A stretch of 64,000 bases of DNA from UBA6136 sp041178325 (GCA_041178325.1 JBEGVN010000102.1:4275-68274), one strand, 5' to 3'. Counted from the first letter of the stretch, positions 7,120 to 15,649 are shown. Notes: a model not told the origin generated them from the letters alone. Program-made: numbers and translations.

Positions 7120-7157
7120 ACTGCCATAACCTTGAACATGAGGATATGGGCATGATG
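7120..7157 (+). repeat. attR, right attachment-site repeat
   Basis: Matches attL (1713-1750) at 37 of 38 positions. The bases after the 26-base core belong to the original host gene, since the frame continues to a natural CopA end (GMMREFEIY) and a stop at 7176. Confidence 0.9.
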
Positions 7158-7178
7158 CGCGAATTCGAAATTTACTAG
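7122..7178 (+). pseudogene. Displaced native 3' end of copA
   Basis: Frame 7122-7178 encodes CHNLEHEDMGMMREFEIY and a stop. This is the C-terminus the oxidase would have had before insertion. It has no start codon or upstream coding sequence, so it is a stranded fragment. Comparing it with the present end (LGMMREFSVE) shows that only about five codons changed. Confidence 0.9.
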
Positions 7179-7196
7179 ACCTTTTCACCAGAAAAC

Positions 7197-7231
7197 AAAA
7201 AAGGGCTCCGTTGAAAAACGGGGCCCTTTTT
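7197..7231 (+). terminator. Rho-independent terminator, original end of the copA transcript
   Basis: A long hairpin AGGGCTCCGTT / AACGGGGCCCT (one T-G wobble) with flanking A and T runs, 19 bases after the displaced copA stop. Because of its A/T symmetry it can also work for the minus-strand lipoprotein gene that ends at 7253. After the insertion it no longer lies directly behind the copA coding sequence. Confidence 0.85.
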
Positions 7232-7252
7232 GTTGATTGGATTGCTTCGAGC

Positions 7253-7762
7253 TTAGTGATGCGGGTGGAATGTTCGCTTCATTAGCTGCACTCTGCCGAG
7301 CGCACGGTTGATTCGGAGCGTGAGGTCACTCAGCCAGGTTTCGGCGACAGGATCTATCTTGGTCGCGGATTCGCTGAGGTTCTCGCTTCCAGTGATCCGA
7401 ATGGCATAACTGGAGGCGTTGTAATCGATGGTCACCCGAAGGATCTCTTTGCCATCCACATAGCTTGCGGTGATGCTCTTGCCATCAGCAGTATCAAAAA
7501 CCCAACGGTCCTCGTCATCTGCCTCATCCAAACGACTCACGTGGCGATCTCCGGCATTTCTCAGCGTAGCGCTCACGTATTCAGGCCAGGTCGCAACGGC
7601 GCCATTGTCCGGAGCAGAGAGTCCCGTGGCCAGAAGAATGGCAAGTTCGACATCCCCCCGCTCGAGGCCGGGTGGAACATTGGATTGCAGGGTCTGCTTG
7701 GGTTGGGTGATGCAACCGGTGAGGGAGAGCATCAAAGCGCCAATGATCAGTGGAATTCGCAT
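7253..7762 (-). CDS. Outer-envelope lipoprotein of unknown function
   Basis: A 169-residue protein with a lipoprotein signal: MRIPLIIGALMLSLTGC, so Cys-17 should be lipidated. The mature part starts with a polar linker (TQPKQTLQSNVPPG) and continues as a globular domain containing WPEYVSATLRNAGDRH, VSRLDEADDEDRW and AETWLSDLTLRINRALG. It ends with HPHH, which could bind metal. I recognise no family. It is the last of three minus-strand lipoprotein genes in a copper-handling neighbourhood. Confidence 0.75.
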   Translation of the reverse strand: MRIPLIIGALMLSLTGCITQPKQTLQSNVPPGLERGDVELAILLATGLSAPDNGAVATWPEYVSATLRNAGDRHVSRLDEADDEDRWVFDTADGKSITASYVDGKEILRVTIDYNASSYAIRITGSENLSESATKIDPVAETWLSDLTLRINRALGRVQLMKRTFHPHH

Positions 7763-7842
7763 CCTAACCTCTCAGGGTAGTGGGAAGAAAAAAGAGGCCA
7801 CGCAACGCCTTCAGCAGCGATTGGGGCAAGTATTCTGAGCAA

Positions 7843-8298
7843 TCATGGGGCATTCCCTGGTCCCGAGGCCTGAGATGTCTGGCTGGGATGATAGAAGGAC
7901 AGCCCTCGATCATTGTCAAAATCAGTGTTGTGGTAGCTCGAGGTCATATGCGGATCGTTATCCATGATCTTTCCACCTGGCGCATTTTGGTTGTGTCCCC
8001 AGTCATCCCCGGTTCCCTCGCCCCAACCGCCAAGATTGGTACCCATTTCCATTCCACCGGTGCCATAGGCTGTTCCAAGGTAACCGGCGCCCATGGCCCC
8101 GTTACCCATGCCATAGCCACCCATACCCATTGCCATACCCATGGGGCCCATCCCGAGTCCACCCATTCCCATGCCGCCCATGCCATATCCCCCCATGCCT
8201 CCAGAGGATGCATAACCGCCGCAACCACTCATGCCGATAAGAGCAACGATCATGAGTAGAATTCGAGGACGCATCAATCGGTCCATGAGCAGGTTCAT
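7843..8298 (-). CDS. Met/Gly-rich lipoprotein, possible copper-binding
   Basis: A lipobox (IGMSGC) follows a hydrophobic signal. The mature protein begins with about 70 residues of GMGG/MGM/GYGMG repeats, then a polar tail with scattered His (WGHNQ, DPHMTSSYHN). Met-rich tracts of this type coordinate Cu(I) in copper-resistance proteins, and the neighbours (CopA, CusBA-like) fit, but binding is inferred. The start at 8298 overlaps the upstream gene's stop as TAATG, so it is translationally coupled; Met-6 and Met-9 are alternative starts. The opposite strand has a long open frame here that is only a shadow of the repeats. Confidence 0.7.
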   Translation of the reverse strand: MNLLMDRLMRPRILLMIVALIGMSGCGGYASSGGMGGYGMGGMGMGGLGMGPMGMAMGMGGYGMGNGAMGAGYLGTAYGTGGMEMGTNLGGWGEGTGDDWGHNQNAPGGKIMDNDPHMTSSYHNTDFDNDRGLSFYHPSQTSQASGPGNAP

Positions 8299-8612
8299 TA
8301 GGGCGCGCTCGGGGGGCTAGGGTTTTTTCCCGCCGTTCCGATCGCATAAAGATCGTAGGGGAGGGCAAAGGTGTCTGTGACCAGGGAGAAGGGTACATCG
8401 GCCAAAAGGACCGGCCCCACAAGAGCAGAGGTCCACAAGGGGCGGACTTCGCCAGTCAGCGTTCCGACCATATCGGCCCCATCCCGTTGAATACCGGGAT
8501 ACACTGTCCAGTCTTGTTCCGCGGTGTCGTATCGGCTTCGAATGCTGCTGCATCCCGCCATCGTTACGGCAAGAACTACGATCAGAGTACGTGTGGTGAT
8601 GAGGTTATGCAT
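8298..8612 (-). CDS. YceK/YidQ family (DUF1375) lipoprotein
   Basis: The ATG at 8612 has a strong GGAGG five bases upstream, which decides the start. The 104-residue product has a lipobox (VTMAGC) and the family core: YPGIQRDG, then VLLADVPFSLVTDTFALPYDLY. YceK-type proteins are small outer-membrane-associated lipoproteins of unknown biochemical role; the adjacent PF-x-x-DT-x-x-LPYD segment is their hallmark. It heads a minus-strand group of lipoprotein genes and overlaps the next one by one base (TAATG). Confidence 0.85.
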   Translation of the reverse strand: MHNLITTRTLIVVLAVTMAGCSSIRSRYDTAEQDWTVYPGIQRDGADMVGTLTGEVRPLWTSALVGPVLLADVPFSLVTDTFALPYDLYAIGTAGKNPSPPSAP

Positions 8613-8862
8613 AGTGTCCTCCCAGCAATGACCGCAGATTGCGGCGGCAGCGGTGATTGGCGCCAACATTGTTGGCAGATCTGAATGCTTGGCTGAGGGT
8701 AGATCCATAGATTGCATCAGGCACATCCCCTCAAGCGAGCGATTTGCGAAATGGATTCTTCTCCAATTTGCGCTTCGCGATCATAGAACACTTGAGTGAC
8801 AATCAGACGAACTTCCATCATAAACCTCTTTTTGTCATGTCATATTTATTTCGTCCCAGTGA

Positions 8863-10125
8863 ATGGCTCCCCGAATGAAGCATCTTCCTCAACTCCTCGT
8901 TCTGTCCTTTCTCCTGGGCATATGCAACATCTCCTTTGCGCTCAATGTGGAGGATCATGAGGACACGTTGGTCATCGATGAAAGTCTATCGCTTCGGGAT
9001 GTGATCGAAGCGACGTATCAGCACTATCCGCAACAGGCCATCGTCAAGGCCTATGAGGATGAGGTTCAGGCGCTCGAGCAAAGAAGCACCAGCTGGGTTG
9101 CGGGTTATCCGATGATCTACCTTCAGTACATCGACGATGCCTTGATCTCAAACAAGGGTATCAGCGACATCCAGAGCGGCTATCAGATCCCGATCTGGAT
9201 GTGGGGGCAAAAAGAGGCGAGCCAGAAGGTCACTGATCAGTCGTCTTTGGCTGCAGAGCGCTACGCTGTGGCGCTAAAGCACGAAATCGCGGGCCTTGTC
9301 CGTAATGCGCTCTGGAACATCCGCATAACGGAGAATCGCCGCGAATTGGCTCAAAAAATATTGGCTGTCGCGGATGAACTGCTTCGTGTGGTTAGGCGCC
9401 GGGTGGAACTTGGCGACATGTCCAAATCCGACATGCTCTTGGCTGAAAGTGATGCGTTGGAGAAAAAGTCCCTTCTGATGCAGGCAGAAGCTGAAGTGAT
9501 TCATGCCAACAAGGCTTATCACAGCCTCACGCGAACCCGACTGATGCCGGGACGTTTTGAGGAACAGATGGCCCGCGATCTCTCCTTATCCGATAGCCAT
9601 CCCGCGCTGGCGGCGGCGACTGCCTCGGTTGAGCGCGCTCAGGCGGAGGTTGATTTTGTGAGACTCTCAAAGCAAGGCAATCAGCCAACGGTTCTGATCG
9701 GAACCGACAGTACCTCTGTCGGCCGATCCAGAGAATACGGAACGGGAACCAACCTGGTTTTCCAGATTCCGATCGGGGGCGATGACTGGCACGCACCCCA
9801 GGTGGCGCAGGCCAATGTTCTTCTCAACGAGAAATTGGCCCAAAGAGAGGCGCTTCATCGCCAATTGGAAAAAGCGGCCCACGAGGCCGAGCATATTCTG
9901 GATCTGGATCAGAAGGCGCTGGTGGTCGCATCGCGGCGGAAGGAAATCGCAGAGGAGCAACTGAGGATGAGCAAAATCGCCCTCGAAAATGGGGAGATTT
10001 CCATGATCGACTACCTCAAGATTCAGACAACAGCGCAAACCGCCTTGAGAGATGCCGCTGAACGCAAGATTCTGGTTCTCAAGGATATTTCCACCCTGCA
10101 CCAGGCCGTTGGCATCAGCCCCTGA
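8863..10125 (+). CDS. TolC/CusC-type outer membrane efflux protein
   Basis: A 420-residue outer-membrane factor with an N-terminal signal (LLVLSFLLGICNISFA) and the paired long amphipathic helices of the family, for example LRDVIEATYQHYPQQAIVKAYEDEV and the coiled region around VRRRVELGDMSKSDMLLAE. It should form the trimeric outer channel of a tripartite metal pump, with the convergent CusA/CusB-like proteins as partners. Its length matches the family. Neither the ATG at 8863 nor the one at 8875 has a clear ribosome-binding site. It ends 10 bases from the end of the RND gene on the other strand, so it is not in one operon with its likely partners. Confidence 0.88.
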   Translation: MAPRMKHLPQLLVLSFLLGICNISFALNVEDHEDTLVIDESLSLRDVIEATYQHYPQQAIVKAYEDEVQALEQRSTSWVAGYPMIYLQYIDDALISNKGISDIQSGYQIPIWMWGQKEASQKVTDQSSLAAERYAVALKHEIAGLVRNALWNIRITENRRELAQKILAVADELLRVVRRRVELGDMSKSDMLLAESDALEKKSLLMQAEAEVIHANKAYHSLTRTRLMPGRFEEQMARDLSLSDSHPALAAATASVERAQAEVDFVRLSKQGNQPTVLIGTDSTSVGRSREYGTGTNLVFQIPIGGDDWHAPQVAQANVLLNEKLAQREALHRQLEKAAHEAEHILDLDQKALVVASRRKEIAEEQLRMSKIALENGEISMIDYLKIQTTAQTALRDAAERKILVLKDISTLHQAVGISP

Positions 10126-10135
10126 CCGACGCTGC

Positions 10136-13100
10136 TCAGAATCTTCTCGACTCCTTGATGATCGCGCTGAAATGGTGGGTCCGTTCGATCCATTGGTAGA
10201 TGATGGGTAGGACGATCAAGGTCATTGGCGTAGAGGTGAAAAGCCCCCCGATGACGACGATGGCGAGGGGTTTTTGGACCTCGGAGCCAGGACCTGTGGC
10301 AAAGAGGAACGGAATCAGGCTGAGCATGGCAATGGTTGCTGTCATCATCACCGGGCGAAAACGCTGAATACAGCCCAGTTGCAGGGCGTTCTGAAAGTCA
10401 CCACGTTTGACGTGCTGGGCCCTGATGCTCGAGATCAGGACCACACCATTGAGAACGGCAATTCCCCAAAGGGTAATAAAACCTACTGAGGCCGGGACAG
10501 AGAGGTACTCGCCCGAAACAAAGAGGGAAATGACGCCACCCATGGATGCAAAGGGCAGGATCAGAATGATGAGCAGTGCCATCTTGAGTGAGTCAAAGAG
10601 AATGTAGAGCACCACAAAGATGGCAAGGATGGTCAAAGGAATGATGACCGAGAGCCGAGCGCTGGCGCGTTCCATGTTCTCAAACTGGCCTCCCCACTTG
10701 AGGTAATAGCCCTCGGGTAGACTGACTTCGTTGGCTACTCGCTGCTGGAGTTCGCTGACAAAGCCCCCAAGATCGCGGTCTTTTACATTGGCGCCGATGA
10801 CAAAGCGGCGCTTGCCCATTTCGCGGCTGATTTGAGCGGGACCATCAACCACCTTGATCGCGGCAAGGTCACCGAGACGGACCATTGCGCCGTTCGGGGA
10901 TTCAAGAAGAATGTCTTCGATCGTGGCCAGGCTGTCGCGAAAACGCAGGGGATAACGCACCTGGAGCGGAAAACGGCGTTCGCCTTCGTAAACGTCCGTA
11001 GCCGTACGTCCCCCGATCGCCGTCTCAATGACATCGTTCACATCGGTTACGTTGATGCCATAACGTGCGATGGTGTGGCGATTGATTTCGAGGGTGAGGT
11101 ATTGCTGTCCGCTGAGTCGTTCCATTCGAATGTCGGAAGCGCCATCGACCTCGCCCACAATTTTGAGAACGCGGCTTCCGATTTGTTTCAGTGTTCCAAT
11201 GTCATCCCCAAAGATCTTGATGGCGACATCGGAGCGAACACCGGTGACCATTTCGGCCACGCGGGCAGCAATGGGTTGGGACATCACCACTTGAACCCCC
11301 GGTAAGGTGGCGAGCTTTTCCCTGATCCGTTCAGCGATGGTGATCTGGTCCCAGCCTTCGGGCATCCGGTTTTTCGGAGCCAGACTGGCAATCGGACTGG
11401 ATTCGTTCTCAGGTTGCGGGTCAGTTGGGTTTTCGCTTCGCCCCAACTGAGAGACGACATGTTCGATACCGGGTACTTCCTTCACGAGACGCATGGCCTC
11501 GGTTTCAAGCTTCAACGATTCGGCCAGTGACATGTTGGGGGGGCGAATGATCCCGGTCACCAGGCTTCCTTCCTTCATTTCGGGCATGAAAGTGCTACCG
11601 AGAAACGGCAAAAGTCCAAGCGTTGCAAAGATCGAAAGCACTGCCGCCAGCATCACGGGGCGTGGTTGGGACAGGGCTTTGTGAAGTGCGTTTTCGTAGC
11701 CTACGCGAAGGCGTCTGAGCAGTTCGTTTTCCTTTTCCTCGCGGCCATCCAGAATGAAGCTGCAGAGGACAGGGGAAAGGACCAGTGATATGACGAGCGA
11801 TGCAAAAAGAGCGATGGCAATGGTATAGGCCAAGGGCGAAAACAGTTTGCCTTCGATTCCCTGAAGGGTCATCAGTGGGAGAAAGACCAGGCAGATGATG
11901 CCCACGCCAAAGACAACCGGGGTTCCGACTTCCTTGACCGCACGGAAAATGGTTTCCCCGCGCACTCTGTTAGGCGCACCGACCTTCCCACTCAAACGAG
12001 CAAAAGCATGTTCTACAACCACGACCGATCCATCCACCATCATGCCAATAGCAATGGCAAGCCCCCCAAGAGACATGAGGTTTGCCGAAATGCCCAGCTG
12101 ATTCATGACGATGAAGGTCAGCAGTGGGGTTAGCACTAAGGTTGCAATGACGACGAGGCTGGATCTCAGATCACCCAAGAAGAAAAACAGGACCAGGATG
12201 ACCAGAATGCTGCCTTCCATGAGCACCTTGGTCACGGTTCGAATGGCGGCGTCTACGAGCTCAGAGCGGTCATAGAAGGGAACAATTTTCAGCCCACCCG
12301 GGATCAGGCCCTGCTGATTGATTTCTTCCACCCGACGTTTGATGTCGGTGACGATTTTTTTGGCGTTCCCTCCACGAAACATCATGACGATGCCGCCCAC
12401 AGATTCCGTCATTCCATCTTTGATCAAGGCACCGGATCGGACCGCGGTCCCGATTTGAACCCGGGCAATGTCATGGACGTGGACCGGCGTTCCATCCAAC
12501 TCCTTGAGAACGACGCTTTCAATATCATCCACGTCCTTGAAGAGCCCGACACCCCGAATCAGGTACTGCTCTTCGTAGTGCGGCAACTTGCCCCCACCAC
12601 TGTTAGCGTTATTGCGAGCCAGAGCGGTATAGACATCTGCAAGGCTGAGATCGTAATGTCTTAAGCGGTCAGGGTCAGGTTCAACCTGGTATTGCCTTTC
12701 ATAGCCTCCGAGGGAATTGATTTCGGCAACTCCTGGTACGCCTCGAAGCAGGGGTCTTACGACCCAGTCCTGGAGCGTTCGGCGATCGGTTAATTCTTCC
12801 ACTGGGAGGGCATGACCGCTCTCATGCGGGCCTTCCAGTGTGTATTGGAAAACCTCTCCTAGCCCGGAGGAGACGGGGCCTAGAACCGGTGTGACTTGAG
12901 CGGGAAGTCTCGACCCTGCTTCGATCAGTCGTTCGATAACGAGCTGCCGGGCAAAATAAATATCGGTCTCATCGCTGAAGACCAGTGTGATCTGACTGAG
13001 CGAGTCGCGGTTTGTGGAACGCATCTCCTGAAGGCCTGGAAGGCCCGTCATCGCAATTTCAAGTGGAACCGTGATGAAACGCTCGACTTCCTCGGGCGAG

Positions 13101-13267
13101 CGCCCTGGCGCCTCTGCTGCGATCTGCACCTGAATGTTGGTGACATCCGGAAAAGCGTCGATATTGAGGACGCGAAGCTCTGTCAGCCCTTTCAAGGTCA
13201 GGGCCAGCGCGATCAAGAGCACAATGACCCTTCGGTTGAGCGCGTAGCGGACAAGCGCTTCAATCAT
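10136..13267 (-). CDS. CusA/CzcA-family heavy-metal RND efflux pump
   Basis: A 1043-residue inner-membrane proton/metal antiporter of the HME-RND family. Both halves show the large periplasmic loops and 12 expected membrane helices. The helix-4 signature is LAIAIGMMVDGSVVVVEH with the proton-relay Asp, close to CusA-type (AIG-x-MVD) rather than the DFGxxxDG of CzcA. Other family landmarks are TNIQVQIAAEAPGRSPEEVER near the N-terminus and GQQYLTLEINR. The substrate is probably Cu(I)/Ag(I) or a divalent metal; the copper context favours the first, but I cannot prove it. The start is three bases after the stop of the membrane-fusion gene, so the two are co-transcribed. Confidence 0.92.
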   Translation of the reverse strand: MIEALVRYALNRRVIVLLIALALTLKGLTELRVLNIDAFPDVTNIQVQIAAEAPGRSPEEVERFITVPLEIAMTGLPGLQEMRSTNRDSLSQITLVFSDETDIYFARQLVIERLIEAGSRLPAQVTPVLGPVSSGLGEVFQYTLEGPHESGHALPVEELTDRRTLQDWVVRPLLRGVPGVAEINSLGGYERQYQVEPDPDRLRHYDLSLADVYTALARNNANSGGGKLPHYEEQYLIRGVGLFKDVDDIESVVLKELDGTPVHVHDIARVQIGTAVRSGALIKDGMTESVGGIVMMFRGGNAKKIVTDIKRRVEEINQQGLIPGGLKIVPFYDRSELVDAAIRTVTKVLMEGSILVILVLFFFLGDLRSSLVVIATLVLTPLLTFIVMNQLGISANLMSLGGLAIAIGMMVDGSVVVVEHAFARLSGKVGAPNRVRGETIFRAVKEVGTPVVFGVGIICLVFLPLMTLQGIEGKLFSPLAYTIAIALFASLVISLVLSPVLCSFILDGREEKENELLRRLRVGYENALHKALSQPRPVMLAAVLSIFATLGLLPFLGSTFMPEMKEGSLVTGIIRPPNMSLAESLKLETEAMRLVKEVPGIEHVVSQLGRSENPTDPQPENESSPIASLAPKNRMPEGWDQITIAERIREKLATLPGVQVVMSQPIAARVAEMVTGVRSDVAIKIFGDDIGTLKQIGSRVLKIVGEVDGASDIRMERLSGQQYLTLEINRHTIARYGINVTDVNDVIETAIGGRTATDVYEGERRFPLQVRYPLRFRDSLATIEDILLESPNGAMVRLGDLAAIKVVDGPAQISREMGKRRFVIGANVKDRDLGGFVSELQQRVANEVSLPEGYYLKWGGQFENMERASARLSVIIPLTILAIFVVLYILFDSLKMALLIILILPFASMGGVISLFVSGEYLSVPASVGFITLWGIAVLNGVVLISSIRAQHVKRGDFQNALQLGCIQRFRPVMMTATIAMLSLIPFLFATGPGSEVQKPLAIVVIGGLFTSTPMTLIVLPIIYQWIERTHHFSAIIKESRRF

Positions 13268-13270
13268 GGC

Positions 13271-14419
13271 CTACTGTCCCTGCGACTGGATTCTGACGCT
13301 GTTGAGCTGAAAGCTCCCTCGAGCCACGACCTTCTCACCTGCAGAAAGACCGGAAGTCACGCGTCGCCTGCCATCGATTTCATCATCCAGGCTAACAGCC
13401 CTTAGGCTATAGCGATGAGGGGTGGTCTCGACAAAAACATAGTCCTGATTCTGGTCTCGGATGACGGCGCTCGCTGCAATGGTGAGGGCAGGAAGTGAAG
13501 GTTGCTGGATATAGATGCTGGCCAGCATTTCCGGCTTGAGACGAAATTGGGGATTTGGAAGGACAATCCGGATCTTGATGGTTCTGGAATCAGGGTCGAC
13601 AGTGCTGGCAATGAAGCTCAGGCTGCCTTTGAGTCTTTGGTGTGCGAGTGCAGGGATCTCGATATCGGCGGGCGAGTTCAGCTCGAGTGCCGTCGCCGCT
13701 TTTTCCGGTACTTCGGCAACAACCCAGACCTCTGAAAGGTCGGCCACGACAAAGAGCTCATCTGAGATTTCAACGATCTGGCCGACCGAAATGTGACGAC
13801 CAATCACGCTCCCATTGATCGTTGCCGTAATCGGGGTATTGGAGTTCACCCCTTTTTGCTTGGACAGTCTTTGAAGGTCATCCGCGTGCATGCCCATGAC
13901 GGCCAACTGGTCAGCCAAGGCATTCATTTCGATTTCCTTTTCGGTCAGGACGGATTCTCTCTCCCGAAGATTCAGCAGGCTGATAATGCCTTCCTCGTAC
14001 AGCTTTCGGGATCGTTCGACGAAAAGCCGCTTGAGTTCGACTTGTGATTTGGCTTTGAGGAAATTCGCCTGGGCATCACTCAATTGGGTGCTGTGCATGA
14101 CGGCCAGTACTTGTCCGCGACTGACGAGCTGTCCGACGTTGGCACGAACCTCAATGACGCGACCACTGATGCTAGGGCCAATCTTGGCCAGATGGTTTTC
14201 ATTGACAGAGACGCGGCCTGAAGCTCTCAGCGTATCCTGAAGTACCGTTTCGGTGACTGTCTCCAGAACAATCTTGCTTTGAAGGACGGGAGGGGCATCG
14301 ACCGTGATGTCCAAAGACAAGGCCTGATGAGGGGCCGCGGCCAGTAGAAGAAAAGCGCCGCACAAGGCTGACGGGGAATAAAGCTGCAATCGTTGAAAGT
14401 GCAAAAGGACTCCTGTCAT
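13271..14419 (-). CDS. CusB/CzcB-type membrane fusion protein
   Basis: A 382-residue periplasmic adaptor that links the RND pump to the outer-membrane factor. An N-terminal signal (CGAFLLLAAAPHQALS) is followed by the lipoyl/hairpin part (GRVSVNENHLAKIGPSISG, VRANVGQLVSRGQVLAVM), a coiled-coil hairpin, and beta-barrel segments (DLSEVWVVAEVPE, VDPDSRTIKIRI). It ends with the membrane-proximal domain (GLSAGEKVVARGSFQLNS). No extra CusF-like metal-binding domain is seen. It is the first gene of the cusBA-like pair. The 180-base gap upstream is a divergent promoter region shared with the Cys-rich lipoprotein gene. Confidence 0.9.
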   Translation of the reverse strand: MTGVLLHFQRLQLYSPSALCGAFLLLAAAPHQALSLDITVDAPPVLQSKIVLETVTETVLQDTLRASGRVSVNENHLAKIGPSISGRVIEVRANVGQLVSRGQVLAVMHSTQLSDAQANFLKAKSQVELKRLFVERSRKLYEEGIISLLNLRERESVLTEKEIEMNALADQLAVMGMHADDLQRLSKQKGVNSNTPITATINGSVIGRHISVGQIVEISDELFVVADLSEVWVVAEVPEKAATALELNSPADIEIPALAHQRLKGSLSFIASTVDPDSRTIKIRIVLPNPQFRLKPEMLASIYIQQPSLPALTIAASAVIRDQNQDYVFVETTPHRYSLRAVSLDDEIDGRRRVTSGLSAGEKVVARGSFQLNSVRIQSQGQ

Positions 14420-14599
14420 CGGCCGCAGAAACCTGTGCTTGCGCGGTTGTTTGCGTATCAGAGTAAATAGTGACTATTGTGATTGATATTACCCCAAATT
14501 CTAACGCAGGAGTCTTCCTCCTGAGGGTTCTGGGATTACATCAGAGATATGCTAATGTTCCTTTCTCAGGTTTGAGGATTTCGGCAGAGGTTTTGAGGA

Positions 14600-15025
14600 G
14601 TGAAGTCCGCGTCATCGAAGCTGGTTTTCAATTTATTGACTGGTCTTTTTTTCTGCGCGCTGACCCTCTCAGGGTGTAGCGGAATATTTCAGTCAGCGCC
14701 GCCCGATGATCAATATCGGCTGGCCTGTGGGCAGCAGTGCCTCAAGAATGGCGAGGATTGCAGTCATTTTTTTGCCCTAAAAAACGAGGAGAGGCGCCTC
14801 GTTTTTGAACAAGCCAAAACAAATTACTGGTTATGCATGCGTCGCTACTCGAACACGCGGACGACGACGCAAAATCCTTGCGTCGCCCCGGGACCTCTGC
14901 CTGAGGCCTATGATCACTGTGGCGATGATCTTGAACAGTGTCTTTCGGGATGTCCTGTGACCCTCGACGAGTTGCCGGGTCTCCATGGTGCAGGTGGCCC
15001 AAAACCTGGTCTGAGCAGCCCCTAG
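14600..15025 (+). CDS. Cysteine-rich lipoprotein of unknown function
   Basis: A GTG start at 14600 has AGAGG nine bases upstream. The 141-residue product has a lipoprotein signal (LTGLFFCALTLSGC). Its mature part carries many Cys: ACGQQCLKNGEDC, YWLCMRR, NPCVAPG, DHCGDDLEQCLSGC. In an oxidising periplasm these are likely to form disulphides, or they could bind metal. I know no family. It is followed 73 bases later by an exported peroxiredoxin and preceded by the divergent cusBA-like operon. Confidence 0.65.
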   Translation: MKSASSKLVFNLLTGLFFCALTLSGCSGIFQSAPPDDQYRLACGQQCLKNGEDCSHFFALKNEERRLVFEQAKTNYWLCMRRYSNTRTTTQNPCVAPGPLPEAYDHCGDDLEQCLSGCPVTLDELPGLHGAGGPKPGLSSP

Positions 15026-15098
15026 GTGCGATCATCGGGGGAATGAGGAACCCAGGCCCCAAGCGCTGGTCCAATGATGTTTAGCTGAGGACATTCCC

Positions 15099-15629
15099 AT
15101 GGCAAAAACTTCCTGGCTCAAGCGTATTGCTCTTCTTCTGAGTTTCAGTGTGCCGGCCGCTAATGCTGTGAAAGCAGAACCTGTGACCGTTGGCCAGAAA
15201 GCCCCGGATTTTGAATTGAAGACTGAAGAGGGTCAGTCCTTCCGATTGTCATCACGGCAAGGAGCTTGGACGGTTCTTTACTTCTATCCCAAGGCCGATA
15301 CGCCAGGTTGCACAAAGCAAGCTTGTGCCTATCGCGATGCCATCAAAAAGATTCGTGACGAAAATGCCGAAGTGTTCGGTATCAGTACCGATTCTGTGGC
15401 GTCGATCGAGGCTTTCCATAAGAAACATCACTTGAGCTTCACCCTTCTCGCCGATGAGACGGGAGCAGTCACTGAGTCTTACGGGGTCAAGATGCCCTTG
15501 GTCAATCTTGCGAAACGTTGGACGTTCATCGTGGATCCCGAGGGCGTGATTCGGGACATTAACACGGATGTTGATCCCGCTTCAGACGCAGATACGGTCG
15601 CTTCCCGGATACGGACGCTGAAACACTAG
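15099..15629 (+). CDS. Exported peroxiredoxin, Bcp/PrxQ type
   Basis: A thiol peroxidase that reduces hydroperoxides. The peroxidatic Cys is in KADTPGCTKQAC, with a second Cys four residues further on (C-x4-C), the resolving pattern of PrxQ/Bcp proteins. Arg and Trp of the active site follow (YRDAIKK, AKRWTFIVDPEG). Unlike cytoplasmic Bcp it has an N-terminal signal peptide (IALLLSFSVPAANAVKA), so it should act in the periplasm. The start is supported by GAGGA eight bases upstream. Its position next to a metal-efflux locus suggests a role against copper-driven peroxide stress, an inference from context. Confidence 0.92.
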   Translation: MAKTSWLKRIALLLSFSVPAANAVKAEPVTVGQKAPDFELKTEEGQSFRLSSRQGAWTVLYFYPKADTPGCTKQACAYRDAIKKIRDENAEVFGISTDSVASIEAFHKKHHLSFTLLADETGAVTESYGVKMPLVNLAKRWTFIVDPEGVIRDINTDVDPASDADTVASRIRTLKH

Positions 15630-15649
15630 GCGCCTCAAGAAGGCCCCGT

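Larger units (their letters stand above)
1713..7157. mobile_element. Integrative element inserted in copA (integrase/AlpA/RepA-like)
   Basis: The element is bounded by direct repeats at 1713-1750 and 7120-7157 (26 identical bases, one mismatch, 11 more identical). Corresponding positions lie 5407 bp apart. It carries a tyrosine integrase beside the left end, an AlpA-like regulator, an AAA ATPase of RepA type, iteron-like repeats and six small unknown genes, all on the plus strand, ending at a hairpin terminator. I see no relaxase, capsid, terminase or resistance gene. This gene set is typical of small integrative elements, integrated plasmids or phage satellites; which of these it is cannot be decided from sequence alone. 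Insertion happened inside a protein gene rather than a tRNA gene. Confidence 0.9.

Noticed and set aside
7780..8259. 159-codon plus-strand His/Thr-rich frame
   Set aside because: It is the reverse complement of the Met/Gly repeats of the lipoprotein on the minus strand; the lipobox and coupling support the minus-strand gene.
10274..10607. Plus-strand frames antisense to the RND pump gene
   Set aside because: Shadows of the minus-strand coding sequence, with no motifs.
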